NCBI GenBank assembly: GCA_027449865.1 | Contig: DAIDKV010000130.1 | Location: forward strand, 1 to 41,232 | DNA: 41,232 nt | Source: Planctomycetales bacterium | Lineage (GTDB): Bacteria; Planctomycetota; Planctomycetia; Isosphaerales; Isosphaeraceae | Direction: 5' to 3' | Position numbers and translations under genes: made by a program | Notes under the pieces: generated by a model | Databases searched by the model: none | Seen by the model: the letters and a program-made list of their open reading frames with translations, nothing else | Told to the model about the DNA's origin: nothing | Shown here: positions 37,118 through 41,232 of the stretch, piece after piece | Numbering within the stretch: the stretch's first letter is position 1 | Layout: the number at the start of each line of letters is the position of its first letter

Positions 37118-38296
37118 ATGCCATTCCCCGACCTCTTCAACGTGCAATTCTGGTGGATCGTCGCCCTCGCGATGATTGTGCTGGTCCCGCTCCGGCATCC
37201 CGTCCTGAGACGATGGGCCTTCGCCGCGATCAACCTGCTGATGATCGTGTTGATGCTCAAGTCGGGCGTGGTCGCGGTGCTGGCACTGGTCGCCGCCGGC
37301 TGGCTGGCCCTGCGAGTCGGCGGCGGTCGGATGGGGACGATCGCCACAACGACCGTCGGGCTCGCGGCGCTGGGGCTGTTCCTGGTCCACAAGCGGCCCG
37401 ACCTCGTCGCCTCGACCGGGGTCGAGAGGATCGAGCCGGTCCTGGGAGCGATCGGCTATTCCTACGTGGCCCTCCGCTGGATCGAGATGACTCGTGCGGT
37501 CCGGTCGGGCCGGCACCCGCTCCCCGACCCGATCTCGACGATCAATTATCTGCTGCCGTTCCACATGCTGGCCGCCGGCCCGATCCAGTCGTTCGACGAG
37601 TTCGTCGCCCAGCCGGCCGTTCCGAGGCCGCTCTCGGCCGCCGGAGCACTCCGGGCGATCGAGCGGATCGCCTCCGGGCTGTTCAAGAAATACGTGGTTG
37701 CCCAGGCGATCCAGAGGGCCTACCTGACCGACTTCCACGCTGGCGGGATGTATACCCTGCTGGAGGCCCAGTTCACCTATATCTGGCTCTACCTCGATTT
37801 CAGCGCTTACAGCGACATCGCCGTCGGGATCGGCCGGTTGATCGGCTTCGAGGCGCCCGAGAACTTCAACTGGCCGCTCCTGGCCCGGAACATGGTCATG
37901 TTCTGGGAGCGGTGGCACATCTCGCTCTCGATGTTCATCCGGCGGAACCTGTTCATCCCGACGCAACTCACGCTGACGCGATACGACGGCGGCCAACACC
38001 CGCTGATCATCGCGGCTGTGGCGTTCGTGGTGGCGTTCGTCCCGTGCGGGCTCTGGCACCGGATCGGGTGGCCCTGGGTGGCCTGGGGGCTCTACCACGC
38101 CGCCGGGCTGACCGTTTGCACGGCCTATCGGCAGTGGCTCACCCGCAAGCTGGGCCGCAAGGGCGTGCTCCGCTACATGGACGACCCGAAGATCCGCCTG
38201 GCGATGACCGTCCTGACCTTCGAATTCGCGGCCCTTGGCGTGGCACTGCCCCTCTTCCCGTACGAGGACATGTTCCCATGGATGAACTCTCATTGA
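37118..38296 (+). CDS. MBOAT family O-acyltransferase (first copy)
   Basis: A 392-aa polytopic membrane protein of the DltB/AlgI-type MBOAT family. Landmarks are INYLLPFHMLAAGPIQSFDE, YLDFSAYSDIAVGIGRLIGF, ENFNWPLLARNMVMFWERWH, and the His-containing block CGLWH (H314) ... WGLYHAAG (H327). In the family such enzymes pass an acyl group from a cytoplasmic thioester to an extracytoplasmic acceptor through a membrane tunnel. Placed 150 bases after the FkbH-like gene. Its last 19 bases overlap a small membrane-protein gene in the -1 frame. The protein itself does not end in an acyl-shuttle hexapeptide. ATG 37118 is chosen because MPFPDLFNVQFWW aligns with the start of the second copy. Confidence 0.9.
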   Translation: MPFPDLFNVQFWWIVALAMIVLVPLRHPVLRRWAFAAINLLMIVLMLKSGVVAVLALVAAGWLALRVGGGRMGTIATTTVGLAALGLFLVHKRPDLVASTGVERIEPVLGAIGYSYVALRWIEMTRAVRSGRHPLPDPISTINYLLPFHMLAAGPIQSFDEFVAQPAVPRPLSAAGALRAIERIASGLFKKYVVAQAIQRAYLTDFHAGGMYTLLEAQFTYIWLYLDFSAYSDIAVGIGRLIGFEAPENFNWPLLARNMVMFWERWHISLSMFIRRNLFIPTQLTLTRYDGGQHPLIIAAVAFVVAFVPCGLWHRIGWPWVAWGLYHAAGLTVCTAYRQWLTRKLGRKGVLRYMDDPKIRLAMTVLTFEFAALGVALPLFPYEDMFPWMNSH

Positions 38297-38427
38297 ACGA
38301 CGAGGCGCCGGACGACCCCCCGATCGGCCGAGCCGAGTTCCTGGCGCGGGCGGCGATGGCGGCGCTGATGATCGTGGCGGCCTACTACCTGGGCCATTCC
38401 GATTTCTTCTTCTACCAGGGCTTCTGA
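38278..38427 (+). CDS. DltX-like acyl-shuttle microprotein (first copy)
   Basis: A 49-aa protein starting within the 3' end of the MBOAT gene (19-base overlap, GAGG about 10 bases upstream of ATG). An acidic N-terminus, Arg residues at 18 and 24 and a single transmembrane helix (about 25-40) predict N-in/C-out topology. It ends in FFYQGF, fitting the F-x-Y-x-x-F hexapeptide of DltX whose Tyr accepts the acyl group from the MBOAT and hands it to the SGNH-type transferase; here the Tyr is residue 46. A second, otherwise divergent protein with the same last six residues follows the second MBOAT, which strongly supports a real gene. The next gene, 16 bases on, is a DltD-like SGNH protein. Confidence 0.85.
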   Translation: MDELSLNDEAPDDPPIGRAEFLARAAMAALMIVAAYYLGHSDFFFYQGF

Positions 38428-38443
38428 AGGCCGGGGGCGGGGG

Positions 38444-39553
38444 ATGGTCTACGACATCCGGCGAGGCGGGGGTATCCTGGCGGCGCTGGCCGCGGTCGGG
38501 GTGATGATGGCGGGCTACGGCGCGATCCTCCACGCGGCGCTGGACCCGTTCGCCGATCGGCTCCGCGAGCGCGACCAGTCGTTCATGGTCTCGGTCAATT
38601 ACGGGGTGGGGGCCCGCCGGATGCTGGGGATCCTCCGAGACCGGCCATCGTCGAAGCTGGGCGTCCTGCTCGGGCCGTCAGTGCTCCAGCAGGGCGTCGA
38701 CCCGGCGCTGCTCACCAAGGAGATGGACGGCGCCTACCGATGGGCCAACCTCCGCCTGCCCGCGCTGGCGGAAGACAACCGCCGGTTCGTCGAGCTGATG
38801 TACGCCAGCGGCCTGCGGCCCGACGTCCTGGTCCTGGTCGCCAACGTTGGGATTCAGATCTCTGACCTCGACACCCAGGCCGAGTCGGCCTGGTACGACC
38901 CGAGGATCCTGATCGATCATCTGGCGCACCGGAAGTTGGAGCTGGCGCGAGCCGATCTGATCGACATTACGATGATCCCCTGGCGATACGTCTTCCCCTA
39001 CCGGGGGCACGTTTTCACTGTCGTCGACCGGGCGCTCTATGCGTCCAAACTGGCCATGTTTTCCAACCGCAAGACTCCCTTTGCCGCGCTCTATCCCCCT
39101 GACCCCGACCCCTACGTCGAGCCATTCCCAGCGATCGGTCCCCGGACCGAAGTGGCCGATCAGGAAATCCTGGGGTTCATCGGCCGCAAGGGATGGTTCG
39201 ACACCTCTCGATACCGGACCGACAGCCGGAACTACCGGCAGCTCGTCGAGCTGTTCCGGACCGCGCACTCGCACGGGACGCGGACGTTTCTTGTCCTCGT
39301 CCCCGAGTCTGCGCCGTACCGCGAGCGGCTGCCCGCCAACGCCGCCGACCCAATCTTGCAGGGCTTCCCTCGAGACCTCGGCGAGGCGGCGCCGGTGGTC
39401 CTCGATTACCGAAAGCTCCTCTCCGAGACGGAGTTCGCCGACGTGAACCACCCCAACCACGACGGTCGGATCGTCGAGACGCGCCGCCTGGCCCGCGACC
39501 TCCGATCGGCGCTGGGCCTCGATCCGGCCGCCTCGAAAGAGGCTGGTCGCTGA
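38444..39553 (+). CDS. DltD-like membrane-anchored SGNH acyltransferase
   Basis: A 369-aa protein with one N-terminal transmembrane helix (about 9-31) and an extracytoplasmic alpha/beta domain. The candidate nucleophile is Ser79 in LLGPSVLQQGV, a GxS variant comparable with the GSSE of DltD rather than the classical GDS. The C-terminal catalytic pair is Asp333 and His336 in FADVNHPNHDG. The gene directly follows the shuttle microprotein, the gene order expected for the enzyme that takes the acyl group from the shuttle Tyr and moves it to the polymer. Family placement rests on these motifs and context and is less certain than for the first SGNH protein. Confidence 0.72.
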   Translation: MVYDIRRGGGILAALAAVGVMMAGYGAILHAALDPFADRLRERDQSFMVSVNYGVGARRMLGILRDRPSSKLGVLLGPSVLQQGVDPALLTKEMDGAYRWANLRLPALAEDNRRFVELMYASGLRPDVLVLVANVGIQISDLDTQAESAWYDPRILIDHLAHRKLELARADLIDITMIPWRYVFPYRGHVFTVVDRALYASKLAMFSNRKTPFAALYPPDPDPYVEPFPAIGPRTEVADQEILGFIGRKGWFDTSRYRTDSRNYRQLVELFRTAHSHGTRTFLVLVPESAPYRERLPANAADPILQGFPRDLGEAAPVVLDYRKLLSETEFADVNHPNHDGRIVETRRLARDLRSALGLDPAASKEAGR

Positions 39554-39570
39554 CCGGTTGACCGACCAGC
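39542..39570 (+). terminator. Weak hairpin at the end of the DltD-like gene
   Basis: GCTGGTCG (39542-39549) pairs with CGACCAGC (39563-39570) across the stop codon. There is no T-tract, so termination is uncertain. Confidence 0.25.
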
Positions 39571-39583
39571 GACAGTATTAGCC

Positions 39584-39610
39584 TTGCCGGATCGCAACCT
39601 ATCTTATAAA
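39584..39610 (+). promoter_or_regulatory. Possible promoter for the second MBOAT gene
   Basis: TTGCCG at 39584-39589 and TATAAA at 39605-39610 are separated by 15 bases, shorter than ideal. The position 162 bases before the TTG start is reasonable. Confidence 0.3.
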
Positions 39611-39771
39611 GTCGAAACGACTCGCAGGGATTCGCGTGTCGTTGCCTTCCGGAACGGATGCCCGGCGCCGGTTCCCCATTGCCGTCGAGTCGCTGCGGGC
39701 CCGCCCCGATCCCGGGGTTGCCCGCTAACGTTCTTCGATCCTTTGCACGGCACCCGGGGAGATTCGTCGCC

Positions 39772-40974
39772 TTGTCCAACCCCATCGACCTCTACGCGAT
39801 GCGCTTCTGGCTATTCGTCGGGGCGGGCATTGCGATCCTCAATCCGATCGTCGCACCTCGCACCAGGCGTTGGGCGTTCGCGGCCCTGAACCTCGGGTTC
39901 GTCGCGGTTTTCCTCGGCACGAGCGAGCGATTCGCGGCCGTGGTCGCCGGCCTGCTGGCGATCCGTGCAACCCTCGGGATGCTGCGTCCCGGTCGCTCTG
40001 GCGCCGCTTCTGTGGCTGTGGTCCTGGGTGCCGCGACCGCCGGGCTGTTCCTCGTCCACAAGCGACCCGACCTGCTGGCCAGCCGGATGCCGGGCGCGGA
40101 CAGCCTCGAAGCCATCCTGGTGACGATCGGCTTCTCGTACATCGCCCTGCGGCTCCATGAGCTGACGCGGGCCATTCGCGAGGGCCGCCATCAGCCGCCC
40201 GATCTCGCTTCGATGGTCAACTACTTGCTCCCGTTCCACATGCTGGCCGCCGGGCCAATCCAGTCGTTCGACGAGTTCGTCGACCAGCCGGCCGTCCCGC
40301 CCCCGCTCGATGTCGACGCCTCGCTCAACGCCCTCGGACGGATCTCCTCAGGGCTCTTCAAGAAGTACGTCCTGGCACGGCTGGTCCAGGAGCTTTTCCT
40401 CACCGACTACCGTTCCACCGGCTGGTACGTCCTCGTCGAGGCACAGCTCACCTTCCTCTGGCTCTACCTCGACTTCAGCGCCTACAGCGACGTGGCCGTC
40501 GGCGTCGGACGACTCATGGGCGTCGCCACCCCTGAGAACTTCGATCGACCGCTCCTTGCCCGCAACATCATCGAGTTCTGGGAGCGGTGGCATATCTCGC
40601 TCTCGATGTTCATCCGGCGGAACGTTTTCATCCCGCTTCAGCTCACCCTCATGCGACGCACCGGCGGCTCTCGCCCCTTGACCGTTGCGGCCCTCGCCTT
40701 CACCGCCTCGTTCCTCCTCTGCGGGCTCTGGCATCAGGTCGGCTGGCGATGGCTGGTCTGGGGCGGTTTCCACGCCGCCGGGCTCATCGCCTGCAACCTC
40801 TACCGACATCGGCTCAACAAACGGCTCGGACGCAAGGGCGTGAACCGGTACATGGAGAACCCCTGGATCCGCCTCGCGGCGGTCTTCCTGACGTTCGAGT
40901 TCAACGCGGCAGCTGTGTTCCTTGTCACTTACCCCTTTGAGGTGCCGAGATGGATCTCCGGGCACGGCTACTGA
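39772..40974 (+). CDS. MBOAT family O-acyltransferase (second copy)
   Basis: A 400-aa paralogue of the first MBOAT, sharing long blocks such as VNYLLPFHMLAAGPIQSFDE, LWLYLDFSAYSDVAVGVGRL and ISLSMFIRRN, and the His block CGLWH (H321) ... WGGFHAAG (H334). The TTG at 39772 with GGGGAG about 10 bases upstream gives LSNPIDLYAMRFWLF, matching the N-terminus of the first copy; the frame is open to ATG 39658, but the added Pro/Arg-rich stretch looks non-coding. It overlaps the following microprotein gene by 25 bases, the same arrangement as in the first copy. Probably works with that microprotein and an SGNH transferase coded nearby or beyond the window. Confidence 0.87.
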   Translation: MSNPIDLYAMRFWLFVGAGIAILNPIVAPRTRRWAFAALNLGFVAVFLGTSERFAAVVAGLLAIRATLGMLRPGRSGAASVAVVLGAATAGLFLVHKRPDLLASRMPGADSLEAILVTIGFSYIALRLHELTRAIREGRHQPPDLASMVNYLLPFHMLAAGPIQSFDEFVDQPAVPPPLDVDASLNALGRISSGLFKKYVLARLVQELFLTDYRSTGWYVLVEAQLTFLWLYLDFSAYSDVAVGVGRLMGVATPENFDRPLLARNIIEFWERWHISLSMFIRRNVFIPLQLTLMRRTGGSRPLTVAALAFTASFLLCGLWHQVGWRWLVWGGFHAAGLIACNLYRHRLNKRLGRKGVNRYMENPWIRLAAVFLTFEFNAAAVFLVTYPFEVPRWISGHGY

Positions 40975-41096
40975 CACGCAACGACCCAATGCGGGCCTGG
41001 CAACGGGCGGCGAGCGGCCTCTGGATCGGCCTGAAGCCGATCGCGGTGCTGTACCTCGGCCAGGCCGGCGCGAAGTTCTTCTATCAGGGGTTCTAG
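40950..41096 (+). CDS. DltX-like acyl-shuttle microprotein (second copy)
   Basis: A 48-aa protein starting inside the second MBOAT gene, with GAGGTG five to six bases before the ATG. A basic N-terminus (four Arg in the first 15 residues), one transmembrane helix (about 23-37) and the C-terminal hexapeptide FFYQGF (Tyr 45) give the same layout as the first copy, although the rest of the sequence has diverged. Conservation of only the end and topology is what the shuttle model predicts. Stop TAG at 41094-41096. Confidence 0.85.
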   Translation: MDLRARLLTRNDPMRAWQRAASGLWIGLKPIAVLYLGQAGAKFFYQGF

Positions 41097-41232
41097 CCCG
41101 GATTATTCGCACCCACGCAAGCAATTGGACTTTAGGGCAGTCCCTGCGTCCAAGATCGGGGGATCTTCATAAGTGAGTCGTCGGGTGCCATCGCTCCTCT
41201 GGTCCGAGCGCGAACCACCCCCTAACCCCCGG
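41097..41232. other. Window end after the second microprotein
   Basis: A small hairpin (AAGATC, GGGG, GATCTT at 41152-41167) without a T-tract is visible. A frame opened by GTG at 41173 stays open to the window edge, but too little is present to call a gene. By analogy with the first copy, an SGNH transferase gene could begin here or just beyond. Confidence 0.3.

Noticed and set aside
36688-38427. 579-codon frame overlapping the FkbH-like and first MBOAT genes
   Set aside because: The bulk is an Arg/Pro/Gly-rich shadow. Only its last 49 codons, from ATG 38278, are a real gene (the shuttle microprotein).

Overview
The window reads as chromosomal DNA from a high-GC planctomycete, most like the Isosphaeraceae/Singulisphaera group. 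The pointers are a DUF1559 pseudopilin-like protein, a fused PVC-type dehydrogenase with HEAT repeats and a cytochrome c site, a large secreted protein with an N-terminal LEPR motif, dockerin and NPCBM modules, and a GldA/F/G-like ABC set with a DUF4340 protein. The genus-level guess is an inference from gene content only.

Layout. 1-430: the 3' end of an Rpn-type nuclease/DUF4351 gene rich in tandem repeats. 941-2530: a membrane-anchored prenyltransferase/squalene-cyclase-repeat protein. 2739-11528 (minus strand): a type I restriction-modification operon in the order hsdM, hsdS, AlbA_2 (Schlafen-like) regulator, hsdR, YgjP/SprT-like metallopeptidase. It is bounded by a 189-bp direct repeat (2472-2660 and 11717-11905) that duplicates the 3' end of the preceding gene. 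Two of its genes are interrupted: hsdM by one in-frame TAA, and the AlbA_2 gene by a G-run frameshift plus a 13-bp x 3 tandem repeat. 12427-13846: DUF1559 protein and small lipoprotein. 14125-15761: alpha-oxoamine synthase coupled to a half-size EamA/ArnE-like membrane protein. 15766-19479 (minus): dehydrogenase-HEAT-cytochrome c fusion. 20179-23760 (minus): GH-A-like/dockerin/NPCBM secreted protein. 24667-26454: ECF sigma factor and probable anti-sigma factor. 26713-32640: ABC ATPase, permease, ABC auxiliary protein and DUF4340 protein.

The most interesting part is 32791-41096. It holds an SGNH protein, two acyl carrier proteins, an FkbH-like HAD loader, an MBOAT acyltransferase, a 49-aa membrane microprotein, a DltD-like SGNH protein, a second MBOAT and a second 48-aa microprotein. 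Both microproteins start inside the 3' end of their MBOAT gene and end in the same hexapeptide, FFYQGF, which fits the F-x-Y-x-x-F acyl-shuttle motif of DltX. The parts list matches the D-alanylation (Dlt) logic: carrier protein, MBOAT, tyrosine shuttle, extracytoplasmic SGNH transferase. FkbH appears to stand in for the DltA ligase, which suggests a glyceryl-type or related three-carbon group is put on an envelope or exported polymer. The MBOAT and microprotein are duplicated, and the second copy runs to the window edge, where another SGNH gene would be expected.

No tRNA, rRNA, CRISPR array, transposase or integrase was recognised. Most long overlapping antisense frames are shadows of high-GC codon usage.
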